Of a stretch of DNA of 64,000 bases, positions 11,101 to 22,045 are shown piece by piece (the first letter of the stretch is position 1; every line of letters begins with the position of its first letter). Below the pieces are notes generated by a model, which was given only the letters and a program-made list of their open reading frames with translations, did no database searches and was not told where the DNA came from. The stretch is from the NCBI GenBank assembly GCA_007844125.1, contig CM017563.1:41804012-41868011 (forward strand), given 5' to 3'. The position numbers were made by a program, and so were the translations under genes. The DNA comes from Sinonovacula constricta. Lineage: Eukaryota; Mollusca; Bivalvia; Cardiida; Solecurtidae.

Positions 11101-13940
11101 ACTTTAGTTTCCCTGTTGGAAGATTATGGTTGTTTCATGTCCGTTTCACTCTAAATAAGCATGTTTATCGGCTTAAACATACAGCGCGTACATCATTATA
11201 TAGTCACCGTAGAAATCACCTATAGCCGAGTCATTAAAATGTAGTCAGTGTAATGTTTAGCTAAGACTTTTTTTACACTTCTGTGTACAATTAGCATTTT
11301 AATTGTAATACTAATGAACCAAACATGACCAAATTAAAAGTAATGGACATTTTGTTCTATCTTTATTCATTATGCAAAAGTACGTAATCTAGTATGCCTT
11401 ACAACTTTATATACATGCAACTTACTATTGATGGTTCTTGCTTAAAGTCGCTGACTTGTAACGTCCCGTGCCTCACCGTGTGTTTTCGAGTCCTGGTCGA
11501 TTCGAGTAATTTCATATAAGGTGGTCTTCCAACTGGCTGTAGTGAGCCGGCGGTTCAACCCAGACATATGCATGCCACCTTTGATGCCAATAGTTAGCTG
11601 GACGTCACCAATATGACATGCATAATCCCAGTGCCATGTAAAAATAAATATGATATTGTTTTGTGTTCTTTAGTCAATGAAACAAGCATTTGATGAGAAC
11701 TACCCATCACGTAAGTTATGCAAATAGTTAATGTTTCCTTATATTTGTAAACTTAGTCTACCAGTTGCTGTCCCATTTATTATTTATTTATTTACTATTT
11801 ATCAAAGGGAAGATCCCTTTACTATGTAATGTTTGTTTCTTATTAAATAACATCTTTAATCTAACCCTTTATATTTGATTGGCTCGTAATGAGCTCTTAC
11901 TATTTATATGGGTTATCTCGTGACATATCTGCTCAACTTGAGTACTCACTCGTTTTTTGCTTTAAGAGTTTTAGCAAAAATGAGTGAGTAATGAGTATTA
12001 AGCGGTTTACTGGTTGAAATCTATACTTTAAACCTCTATATGAAAACTTCTCATAACGCTCCCTCTTTTTTACATATTACATTTACATTATGTCCCCAAT
12101 GTTTACCTGCTGTGCTACATGTATACACAATTACAGGGCTTTTCTCTGGGTCGAAAACGATGTGTACGATGAAGGCCAGGCAACAAAACATCTTTAATGC
12201 CAATGGATTAGGCTCAAAGAAAGATTTGTTGTCACATGGTAAAGGCTTTCTTTTTCAAAATCGTTTTATGTTAAAGCTTACATTTAATTAGGGATATGTT
12301 TTCATTTTTTTCCGTATGAAATTAATAATCAGCTTTTTAGGGTACATTATTGTAAATATAATTGAACATACTGGATTTGGTCTTTAAGCCGTGATAACGA
12401 TGGCTGACACAATGCTTTACCTTCTTTATAAGATTCTTTATTAAAATGATATATTATTTGACTAGCAAACTGATTTACCACTAAATGTATTAGATGTCAT
12501 CGTACTTTAGCATGCATATTGACACTGCTAAGACAAATAAAAGGAAGAAAACGACACTAAAAGAAGAATCATGTTGTGTGTTTTTGTGTAATTCGAACTG
12601 GTTGCCTTTTGTTTGGCAGTCCAATGCTTTATGACAGAACAACGGAGCCTTGGTAATTTACTTGATATTTGTACAAAAGGCATCTTCTTAATAAGTGTTG
12701 TACTTTGAAACGGGCACAATGTTATATACAGTTTTCAACGTATCCTTTGTTATAATTTGATGGCTTTCAACCGGCGAGTAAATAACGTATCAGTTAACTT
12801 GGTTTGAAGTTGGGCCAATGGTGGCAGTGGTGAATAAAGTCGCGGCCAAGTGAGGGTGAATAGCCATTGTTTTGGCTAGTCTTCTTGTTTGTACTTGTTG
12901 TGTACCCTTTACATTGCTTCATTGTTTCACAGTAGCTTATATGTTTTTTTAAGAATTAGCAGAAAAGGCAATACTGCAAAATGATAATTCTTAGCCTGGT
13001 CCAGTTTTTCTCTTCGTTTCAAATGGAAAACTTTGAACAACAAGTTGACGGATACCGTCAAAGCGTGAGCTTTAAAAATATATATAAAGCCAAAGCAATT
13101 ATCATGCCTCACAGTCGCCAGTTGTGGTATTTTTAGTGGCAACAGATATTCCCATTCGTTTTACTACATCCAATTAACTCCGTTTAGAAGATAACTACAA
13201 TTTATTTTGCCTGTTCTATAAAATATTTGTGTTCACCTTGAAATAGGAAGAGGGGCAAATTCAGAAGAAAACCATAAAATAGTCATGTATTTGTTACTGT
13301 ATTAAACCAACATATTGAGTCTGCATAAATAATGTATTGCGAGTATGCGCTTTGTTTAAAAATATCAAGTGGTGTATCATTAAGCCACAAATTGATAACA
13401 TGTATTGTATTGCATTAAGTTGTCAAAAGTCGAAAAATATCGTTTTCGCAATTAAGTAGGGTTTTCTGCGTTTTAATATTAATGCTTAGGCTAAAACTAC
13501 TTTTGTAAAATTTAGATAGCAACGAACCATTGAAATGGGCACAGCGACAGTCGACACAATCGCAGTTCATCTACCTGGACGGCAAAGTCTATGTTACAGA
13601 AACAGGGTACTACTTTGTGCACAGCCAGATCAAGCTGGGACCTATTTTGTCTACAGGAGCTGGAGAATACGTTGCCAATCGAAATAGTACGTCAATAACA
13701 TACTACCATAAGATTAAGCACTTCTCGTACAGACAACAGAAGGAAATGGTTCTGCTAGAAAACGTCCGGCACCACTGCATACGGAGCTGTCAGACATTCA
13801 ACACGACAATGACAACCGGCGCAATAATCAAACTTGAGGAACGGGATCATGTGTATGTCGTGACGTCACATCCGGGTCACGTAATACCATGTGAGCATGA
13901 CAACAGGTTTACAGTGTTTAATATCCAGTCATTAAAATAA
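8191..13940 (+). CDS. TNF-superfamily ligand (type II membrane protein), copy A; 5' end missing
   Basis: Predicted exons with consensus splice sites: 8191-8229, 8465-8500, 9540-9572, 9963-9992, 10453-10692, 11674-11710, 12137-12238 and 13516-13940 (stop TAA at 13938). The first five have lengths divisible by three and join in phase 0. The 37-, 102- and 422-nt exons join in phase 1 to give an uninterrupted frame of 313 codons. No credible initiating exon lies between the minisatellite and 8191, so the first coding exon is probably outside the window. Order: short hydrophilic cytoplasmic tail from four micro-exons, one transmembrane helix, Cys-containing stalk, linker, C-terminal TNF homology domain. 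Known members of this family are trimeric cell-surface or shed ligands for TNF receptors acting in immunity and cell death; receptor and pathway cannot be read from sequence. A second copy with the same exon plan is at 34267-41111. Confidence 0.85.
9540..10081 (+). repeat. Tandemly duplicated micro-exon region in TNF copy A
   Basis: Exon 3 with its following intron (9540-9665) and exon 4 with its following intron (9963-10081) are related. Both encode a short peptide around a CLTGRPKHL / YISTKNL-like core ending ctg|gt. Both are followed by gtttgcgatgt, then agaaagc, then ctgcctca-type sequence. Exon 4 therefore arose by local tandem duplication of exon 3. Confidence 0.7.
10453..10692 (+). CDS. 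TNF ligand copy A: transmembrane and stalk exon
   Basis: An 80-codon exon flanked by tattttcag and gtaaga. Residues about 4-25 form a hydrophobic membrane helix (MIVLLIFNMILLFSFTSLV, then FVW), followed by a basic RGKR stop-transfer segment. The rest is an extracellular stalk with four cysteines (HICVPS, DTCP, ECCG) and ends in a short helix-prone segment (SAIAEELLSK). Basic residues on the extracellular side are unusual for a type II protein, but a C-terminal TNF domain requires that orientation. The copy B equivalent is 37217-37456. Confidence 0.85.
10737..10800 (-). repeat. SINE family 2 tail remnant
   Basis: Read on the minus strand, this is the ccagataactgaa...gataaa 3' end of the SINE family seen complete at 49009-49457. 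Copy B has a longer remnant at the same place (37500-37680), so the insertion predates the segmental duplication. Confidence 0.5.
11437..11640 (+). repeat. tRNA-derived SINE-like repeat in copy A
   Basis: The segment carries a Pol III B-box-like string (tttcgagtcctgg) followed by a body with ggttcaacccagacatatg and gttagctggacgtcaccaat. It matches 38180-38390 in copy B at the same intronic position, between the transmembrane exon and the 37-nt exon. The A-box half is poorly preserved. It was present before the duplication. Confidence 0.5.
12591..12650 (-). repeat. tRNA-like remnant, minus strand
   Basis: Read in reverse, the sequence runs ggctccgttg, then gcattggactgcc, then caaccagttcgaatt. 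This resembles a tRNA or SINE head with a B-box (ggttcgaatt in copy B). The copy B equivalent is 39319-39380 and is better preserved. No cloverleaf complete enough for a functional tRNA is evident. Confidence 0.4.
13516..13940 (+). CDS. TNF ligand copy A: terminal exon with TNF homology domain
   Basis: The exon follows ttttgtaaaatttag and enters in phase 1, giving DSNEPLKWAQ. Strand-like motifs typical of the domain follow: FIYLDGKVYV, then TGYYFVHSQIKLGP (the conserved G-Y/L-Y-x-V-x-x-Q strand), then MVLLENVRHHC, GAIIKLEERDHVYVVTSHP and FTVFNIQSLK at the C terminus. Cysteines in HHCIRSC are placed as in many TNF ligands with a disulfide between loops. NST and NTT are possible N-glycosylation sites. 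An AATAAA (13936-13941) overlaps the stop codon and another lies at 14307-14312; which one is used is unknown. Copy B differs at 17 of 136 residues. Confidence 0.9.
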
Positions 13941-14715
13941 AACGCAGTGACTATAAAACTGTTTGTAAAATCAGCTCATGTCGAATTGGGATTATTTTTA
14001 GCAAAGACTTTTTCATCATATCGGTACCTTTATATATCTCCTTACGTACAAAACGCGCGTTTTATTCACGTTCAAGCCTCCATAATACTAAAAAAGTACT
14101 TATTTTAATCAATGGAGACATTGTACCGTTATTTCAAATAATAGATAACTGTGCACCGCGTATATATTATGAATTAAATTTTGTAATGACAAGTGGCGTG
14201 TTACGTTTCACATTTCATTTAGATGTTGTACATCATTAAGCAGCATTTCGCGGGATCTTTTCATGTAGCAATAACTCACAAGGTTGTATGAGAGAAAAAC
14301 GTTTTAAATAAACGTAGGGCACCAATAGGATCTCATGGGAACTTTTTCATTTTCGTTTTTGTTTTGTTTTTTTCTTGTAAAAGAATGGTAAATCCCTGTC
14401 GAAATTGCTATTCATGCCGATGTGGCAGTTTTGTGACTTACACAAAAGTAACCTCTTTAATAAAGGTACGTTCTTGTCTTGCACGAACGTAAAGTACGAA
14501 AGTTTACCCTTTAACATTACTTTCAACTTATGCAGATCTTGGGGCGGGTCTTGCATTTACAATGTTGGTAAGACCGGCCAATTGTGTTTAGTTTTCTTTT
14601 AATTTCAACACATTAATTACAAGCAGTACCATTCACTTTATCTGCAGATCAATCATCCGGGCAGTTCAATCATCCGGTTTTCAAAACATATCACTTAGCT
14701 TTAAGCACAAGCTTT

Positions 14716-15015
14716 AATGATGGTATCCGAAAGTTTGCTTTATAAAAAAGCATGTTAAATTTTTCCACTGTTTTGGGAATTTAGCCAGATTTGTTTGCAA
14801 CAACTCATATTTAAAGTAGGCTAATACAATTTTGAAGACTACCTTAACAGAACAAGTCCTAAATTAAATCGATTCAAATGTCCGTTATTTTTAAATCTGT
14901 AAATAAGTACGATGAGAGATTTGGTAGAATATGTTATTCATGTCAGAGCGGATTACCTGGATGAGGATATAACGTGATTTGATGGGTAAAAAGTCACATG
15001 GTTTTCAACTAGCTT
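14716..15015 (-). mobile_element. Harbinger-like MITE copy, minus strand, copy A only
   Basis: The left end, aatgatggtatccgaaagtttg, is a decayed version of the terminal repeat aaggtggtatccgacagttt. The right half contains tcagagcggatta and cacatggtttt, which are the reverse complement of the core of the element at 59198-59672. Copy B lacks it: there the sequence passes directly from gcagttttgtgacttatgca to taagaaatacttg. It therefore inserted, with some flanking DNA, after the duplication, or was lost from B. Confidence 0.6.
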
Positions 15016-16345
15016 CGTGGCTGATATAAGAAATACTTGTTTGTAATGACGTGTGTGATGTAAATGTTCACTTTATATATCAATAGAATATCAATAAACT
15101 CCATTTTATGGGATCTTTTCAGTTAACAACAATTTATTTGATTCGTTGACAGGAAGAAGAACTTGATCTAACCTGCCGTCGGATAGTACCTAAATCTCTC
15201 TTTGCAAAAGAGTATACTTTAGGAGGCTATTCCCTGTTTAGATTTTGCTTTAACTGAACTTCTTTGAAGTCACACTAGGATTTGTGTACCTACTAGTTTT
15301 CGTAGGTATAAAATATATTGGTTACAAATTCTGACATAAATCTGGGAATAAATAACAATATAAGTAAATAGTTTTTTACTGAAATGTATTTATACTTTGG
15401 TGGCTTTACTCTAAACATCTATGTACAGAGGTTATATGCTTACAGATGTTGAAGGTCAGCTGGTATAGGTTGAAGTTCGACCGGTATCTGTTATAGCTTC
15501 TGTCTTATTAGCTAGCCAATGTCGCCTTTTATCAGTTGATTAATTCCTAGGAATTGTCACCTGATGTTGTATATAGTGCATAGGGACATTTTCCTACTCG
15601 GTAAAACTGTGGTGATATGTTACAGAAATACGGGAAATATAATCTAAACTGATTCTTTTATTGGCTGCTTGACCAAAACACATTTTTCTCACACATGCAT
15701 ATGTAAAACTTCATTTGCAAGTTCTATATTTTCAATAAATTAAAGGTTTATACATCCCTTTAAGTAACACAAACCATAAAGAATTTAATGTTTTGATGTT
15801 TTGAAAAAATGCTTTTATTTAATACAGTGTTCCGTTGACAATCTTAATGCATCATTTTTCTTTGGTACTCGATCATGAAACAGGACAATTCCTGTAAAAA
15901 TTGTATTTATATTTTTATATTATAATATTTGCCCTAAAGATTTGCATATTTTTAAATTCTACAGATGCAACATATTTCTTACATGTATCTTCCATTTTTT
16001 CATTTAATCTTATATCCATTTAATCAGATTTTTCATTCTCTTTTGTATGGTTTTGTGTGATTTTAAAGCATAGTTTCTTGTTGTTTCTTGTTGTTGTTGT
16101 TGTTGTTTTACTGTTTTGTGGGTGTTATTCCTTTGTAGGTCTTTGTTATTTTTGCAGTTCTTAAAATATATAACAATCATGAAGATTAACTGTACTTCTG
16201 TGGTAGGATAGCAATCAAAAATACATACACCATGTTACTATGACAAATAATTTACCTATGAACGTCTAACGCTATGTCACTTTGTAATTAACAAGTCCTA
16301 ATATCGCACTATCGTTTCTATAGATGCTGATATAGCTATTGATAT

Positions 16346-16560
16346 ATTGGCGAATTACCGATATATGCATGATAATGTTATCATGTAGTAACATATTGGC
16401 GAATTAACAATACATGGATATATAAATGTTATCGTATTGCATAATAATGGCCAATCAACAATACATTTGTGCATTAATGTTTTCATATTGTATCATAATG
16501 ATAAATTAACAATCCACAGGCATATTAATGTTATCATGTTGTATCCTATTGACGAATTAA
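16346..16560. repeat. Degenerate 51-bp tandem repeat, copy A
   Basis: About four units of the form attggcgaattaacaataca followed by about 30 bases ending ttatcatgttgtatcat. Copy B has about three and a half units at 43741-43920. The array existed before the duplication and has since changed copy number. Confidence 0.8.
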
Positions 16561-17269
16561 TTTTTAATTAGTAAGACTGTACAATGCTGAATATCTACAC
16601 ATTTAATATTCGCATAATGACTTGCAATCGATAATTTATGTATGAATTTGTAATGAAGTTATTTATAATAACAATGAGCGTTTGTTTGTGTGTGTTTCAT
16701 TTAAGCTTAACATGTTTGTTAATATGTCAGATGCCTTGAATGGTCCTTGCCCATTACTTTATGTTTATTTTATGTGGTTTTCACATCATTGTGTTAAGTG
16801 CAATAAGACAGAGAAATAAAATAATCTTACATTTATTGTCTTTTACTTAAGGTGTTTAAGGACCAAACAGCAGAAGCGTGTCGCAATATTACAATGAATA
16901 CATACTGTATTGAACTATTAATATTATTATAACAGTAAATATATCGCTGTTATGAGTAAAGCATCACAAAGGATGTAGTTTTCACATATTTAATACGACT
17001 TACCTAAAGCTTATAAAAATATTTAAGTAATTTTTGGAAACATTAATACTTGTATTTAAAGAATAATATACTGACTTGCAATGGAAGGTGATTGATTATT
17101 ATGGATTGCAAAAGTTATAGGTATAAAGATCCGGTCGACATTTCCAACGTTACGGTTTGGAAAGTTAAAAGATAATACTTATGTATATGTTATTTTGAAA
17201 TCTGTATATGTAAATTGTAGTTTGTAGTCTGTAGTCCAATGTTTTGTCCAGTTTAACATTTATATATAT

Positions 17270-18340
17270 AATCACTTCATCTGGTAATCCTGCATACAAT
17301 TTTATAAATAAAAATACAACGATTTCCGTCAACAGAGGTTAATGTATTACGTTGGAAATTCAACGTTATTAATGTGTTTTCCAAACAAACCAGTGTTTGG
17401 CTTCCAGTGGATATAATGTTACCGTGATCTGCACTAATACCTTAATGCAATCAGCCAACCAGTCAAGCCAGTCACAATTATATACTCTTTTTGCACAATG
17501 CCTAAAATACTGTTTGTGTGACGATAAAACCAATAATCAGACACAGTGTTGCGCAATCATGTCCATGACCAGAATTTAAATCTTAAAATAGGAAGGAAAA
17601 TATTTGGCTGATTGCGTCACTGACTAAATATAACAAACATTTCTAGTTACTCATATTAAAAAAAATATCAGCATAATTAACATTGAAATAACAATATTAT
17701 AATCATGAAGTTTAACACAATTTAGAATTATAGTAAGACAATTGATTTAGCAAGCAGTGCTTGGGCATTTCTTTACTCAAGTCTTTTCACTGCTTGCATT
17801 TAAAAAAAAAAATCAGGAAGTGCAAGAGCGCTGTTAAACCATTAAAAGCACCCGAGTCGGTCCATATTGCCGACTGACCGTTCCAATGCGGTAACTGTTG
17901 GGTTTGCTCTGCCACCAATTACAGTATAAAAACGAAAGAGATCTCGGATGTAAGGTATCAAATACGACATCCAAATAAGAGTTGAACAAGGATTTGGTTG
18001 TTTTGAAGGAGTGGATCTTTATGGTACGTTTTGAGACATCAAGGCAAGTTATGTTCTTTTGTATTATTGTTTGATTATTGTTGATTGGTTTCTTATTTCA
18101 GTACAACAGAACTCTTTATGATATATCTGACAACGTGCTTTCAAACACGATTTGGTGATTTCTTGGCCGCTGCATTCAGATGAGTGGTAGAAGAAACAAC
18201 TTCCCTTTGACTAAATATTTTTGCTCGTCCATGAAGGTAGAACGCAGAGCTTCCACCTGCGCAGTTATATATCGGAAGTTAAAATGGATGCTGTAAAAGA
18301 GGTGGGTTTGAAATCTGAAAACAAACTTCTTTAAACGTGT
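17270..18340. other. Copy A-specific insertion, no gene recognised
   Basis: Compared with copy B, where a (TA)n tract occupies the corresponding point, copy A has about 1.07 kb of extra sequence. It contains gacgataaaaccaataa near 17520, a degenerate form of the SINE family 2 tail. It also contains a short ATG stretch at 18284-18301 (MDAVKE, followed by gtgggt) that is too small to call as an exon. The open frame at 17397-17579 has no recognisable features. Confidence 0.4.
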
Positions 18341-19024
18341 AGCAATCCATATCTAACAGACCAGCAACTGTTATGTATAATAAAGATTAAGAAAATACAT
18401 ATATCGTGCATTGTGACAGAAATCCCTGGAAAATAAAACCGACCCCGACTTTAAATTTCCTCTGCACCTGCTTATCTGGTTATAACACAAAAAGTATGCT
18501 ATGGCAATAGACCCGCATCATTTATTAGTATTAGTAATAAAATAAAACAATAAGCAGAATTTTATGAACGCATGAACTGCATCTACTGTGTAATGTTCTT
18601 ATCATAACAGAATTAAGAATCCCCAACAATATACTAGTTATATCAGTTTATGGTAAGTATGGAATGCAATCAATAGGAGGTTTACTTTCTTCATAATAAT
18701 AAGAACGAAAAAAACAGACATTATTGACGAGAAATATAACGACAGTCGATGTTAAATGACATTCTGACAGAGATGTAACATTTCAGGCGCTGCTCAAGTT
18801 AGCAGTGCCTCTTATGGAATGCATTTTATGGTGACGATAGTGTAACTGGCAAAAACAGGTAATCGCATCTGTTCTGTGAGATCATTTACGTAGAAAAGAA
18901 GAGGGTATTCCACATTTAACAGGATAGCTTGCAACAATAAAATGTATCTTACGTTTTTTGAAAGGTATCTGGCATAAAAAGGCTAGGGTAACCGAGTATG
19001 TTCAATACTCATGCATTAACAATG

Positions 19025-19200
19025 CAACTTTTTTAGTTACAGATGTAGCTGTCAGCAGGAAAACGGAGTAGCAGATGTAGTTGCACTCAGAGTTACGGTT
19101 CGTTACTCTCACATATGTAATAAATCGACAGTAGAAGGAACTGTTTAGTTCCATGGATAGTCATCTTCTTGTTTAGGCCCATGCTCTCTGTGGCGCCTTG
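19025..19200 (+). other. Conserved block downstream of TNF copy A, first and decayed copy
   Basis: The string ttaacaatgcaact...agttacagatgtagc is shared with 20250-20440 and with 45715-45840. Here the plus frame after the putative acceptor ttacag is DVAVSRKTE followed by a stop, and a one-base change breaks the upstream frame. Further matches downstream (gcccatgctctctgtggcgc against gacatgctttctgtggtgcc at 20395) show that this copy and the next are tandem paralogues about 1.25 kb apart. Confidence 0.45.
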
Positions 19201-20249
19201 CATGTCCAACGTTCGTGCTACTTAATGGGAAAAAGTGTTTGATTCTTTGGTCTGATCGCAGATGTGACAGAAACGAGAGATGAAATGCGTTTGAATTGCT
19301 GTGAATGTTTGGGTGATACGCATAATGAAGGATATTACTATAGTGCAAAGATATATTTGTGGGTTAAATTATCTAAGGAAACTAATTTAGTGGCGCCTTT
19401 AGTTCTTCTTCCAGCTTCGTTTGTATCCGATTTAATTTTGTAACTTACGAAACTTTGATCATATGTCACAAGATGGATCAAAATTCAATCTTGATCTTAA
19501 ACATATATTATTGTGTAATTTCTTTGTTATACTATATATATACCTCGACATGAAACATAGAGGGACCTGCTTCATTATATTATTGCTGTTCTTCAAACGA
19601 GCTAGTCAATAAGAGAGAAAACAATAAAAGGTTATAATATCTGTGGATAACTTAATTAATACTTTCAATTAATAAATTAAACCTTAGTTAAAATGCAAAT
19701 ACAATAACATAGTTCATTACAACATGATATACTAAAATTGAGATCATAGAAACACTTATTGTTATGCCTTAAGTTTTACTTTGCGTTGAAATTTAGGTAA
19801 AAAACAAAATAAAGTAACTATCTCTGAAGATAATTAATTTAAGATCTGATATGTCAGAGATATGGTTAACCATAATGGATATATGTAGTAGGGACAATAT
19901 TAATTCCCCCAAAATAATATAACTCAAGTGTATTCCATCTCTACGTCTACGTCACTTCTTCTACATTTTGAAACGTCCGTTAAACACATAAATATTACAA
20001 ACTATGAGCATTGCAACAGAAACCCAAAGTTCGAAAAGGCACAGTTCAAAGGTATACACATCCAAGCCAAATATGAAAGTATGAACAAATATGTGATAAG
20101 TCATTAAACGAAAACAGCAAACCCAAAAGTTAGCTCCTTGGAACGTTCAGTCGGCAAAAGGGACCAAATGAGGCGCTTAAACCAGTTTTTACATAGCTCT
20201 AACCTCGCACTTCCTGTTGTTGTTGTTTTTTGCAATATATTTAGAGAAG

Positions 20250-20440
20250 TGTTTACGACTTTAACAATACAACTTGTAATTACAGATTGGGCCAACAAGG
20301 AAGAAATGAAAGTAGCAGAATGTCTCGTTCCCATCAGAGTTAAGGTTCATTAATCCAAATATTTATGGAATCAATCAGTATATCATCTAGTTTAGGACAT
20401 GCTTTCTGTGGTGCCTTAGGTGCCTCACGTCCTCTCAGCA
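20250..20440 (+). other. Conserved, possibly coding block downstream of TNF copy A
   Basis: The plus-strand frame reads TLTIQLVITDWANKEEMKVA, then a short tail ending at TAA (20351). The block at 45715-45840 reads MLTMQLVFTDVADNREETKV in the same way, with one codon-sized indel and conservative changes. Each has ttacag exactly before the GAT codon, so it could be a phase-1 terminal exon. The minus strand is also open and also similar (SSLL..SV.TSCIV), so the coding strand is uncertain. Family unknown. The surrounding 19.2-20.25 and 20.45-21.45 kb show no gene. Confidence 0.35.
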
Positions 20441-21453
20441 TATCGTGTACATAAGCACAACTGTTACATTATTATGGCTTAATCTTAACTCATCCCCATC
20501 TAAGCACTAATTGGTCTAGCATAGAGAGCTGTCTGAACAGAATCTACATTTTCTAATGGAAATAATTATTTTACATATTTACCTTTTCGGGAAATAAGAA
20601 ATAATTTGCAAATGAATAAACGAAATTTATCTATATATCGTGTTTTACTGACATGTTGCTTCAATGTAAATTACCTATATGTTGAGCTCTTTGCAAGCCA
20701 GCAACAGACGTGATCGTAAATATATATTATCTCCGTTAGATCGTTTCACTTTACCATGGATCTTTGCAAACAAGCTGATTTTAACTGATCAAAATGCGCC
20801 AATACGTTTACCTCTAAACATTGCTCAGAAGCGCATTAGAAATATTTTATATGCGAAACTCCAGCGTGTGAAGTATATGTGGCTCAAAAAGGTCGAAGTT
20901 GCTTGTGTATGAGTACCAATTAAAACTTATATCTCAATAGGGTTACCGATACAACGTCGCAAATATGGTCTTAATACGTTTTAATATTTGTAGAAAATGA
21001 CGACAAACACTATAGCAATTAATGCTTATCTCTATACGAAGCGGCTGACGTCTTCAAATTAAAGAAAAATGCTTCAATATGTTCAATACGTTGATGATTT
21101 TAAAATTAAATGATATAGATTAGCCGCTGACTGGCGAACGTCAGAGGCTCCTTGTGTATTGTTGCGTTCTTTTACTAGAGATTTAGATATAACAAAACAA
21201 AACCACAAATTTTAACAATAATAATATTTAAATTAACGTGTTTTCAGACAGAAATTATAAGAAACGATTTTTTTTTTATTTTATTAATGAATTCCTTCAA
21301 ATTAGAAAGTGCTTATAATATATATCACATGATTCACCGTGTTTTCCATTCAATATACCCATGTAATATTTGTAATATACACTAGTGCAATACAGCCTTT
21401 CTTGCAATTTGATTTGCTAGCAGCTTCGCGTGACTATTTGGTATTCAACCACC

Positions 21454-21845
21454 ATGTTTGTAAACAAAATGGAAGACAATGACAGCTCTTTTCTCTTCAG
21501 TTCAAATTAATTACTTCAACATTAGCGATAATCAACACAAAATGATATCGAACATCCTAACAAGGTCCAGCATGAATGTACTCCTCAAGTGAATCAAGAC
21601 ACGAATATCCACAACGCGATGGTAATTTCAATGAATTCCGCCACAAAGAACACAGACATAACCGTCCACGGTGGCTTTAACATGTGCTCTTCGCAGGAAA
21701 TGTTTTTGGTGGAACTTTTAATATCAACATTTTACCGCCTATGACACAATCAAATGTAAATTCTACTTACGAGTCTGCAAGTCCACCACAAAAGAAACGA
21801 AAAAGAATGATCTCCATAGTCGACACTGGCAACGATGAGAATTAA
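21454..21845 (+). pseudogene. Decayed coding remnant ending in a basic NLS-like tail
   Basis: An ATG in good context (accaccatg) opens MFVNKMEDNDSSFLFSSN and then hits a stop. A second frame gives MYSSSESRHEYPQRDGNFNE onward to a stop. A third, 21690-21845, is open for 51 codons: FAGNVFGGTFNINI, then a Ser/Thr/Asn stretch, then PPQKKRKRMISIVDTGNDEN and stop. Composition is coding-like, with charged and polar residues and a classical basic nuclear-localisation cluster, but frames change twice. I do not recognise the family. It could be an old retrocopy (no introns are apparent) or exons of an unrecognised gene. Confidence 0.4.
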
Positions 21846-22045
21846 ATTTGAATAGTGACCTTCACACTAACCGCTTTATACACTTTTCTAGGTCACGCAC
21901 TTTCATGTGTTTACTGTTTTTTGTTATCGGTTATTTAGCTGAACTAGTTTATAAAACATATGACAATGTTATCTTATGTTTATTGTATATTCATGTTAAG
22001 TACGCATTAAAAGTTTGTCAAAAGGTTGGTTTTACTCTCAGTTAA

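Larger units (their letters stand above)
7965..19060. repeat. Segmental duplication, copy A
   Basis: Coding and noncoding DNA here aligns in order with 33815-45800. Shared anchors include ttctatactaacttatgtc (7968 / 33822), the whole TNF ligand exon set, the SINE-like segment at 11437-11640, the 51-bp tandem repeat, the motif taaagatccggtcgacattt (17124 / 44519), and the block ending near 19060 / 45800. Copy-specific indels interrupt the match. Copy A alone has a MITE insertion (about 14.45-15.02 kb) and about 1.07 kb at 17270-18340. Alignment was by eye, so the ends are approximate. Confidence 0.85.

Noticed and set aside
18284..18301. Six-codon ATG stretch before a gtgggt donor as a first exon
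   Set aside because: Too short, in a copy A-specific insertion, with no downstream exon to join.
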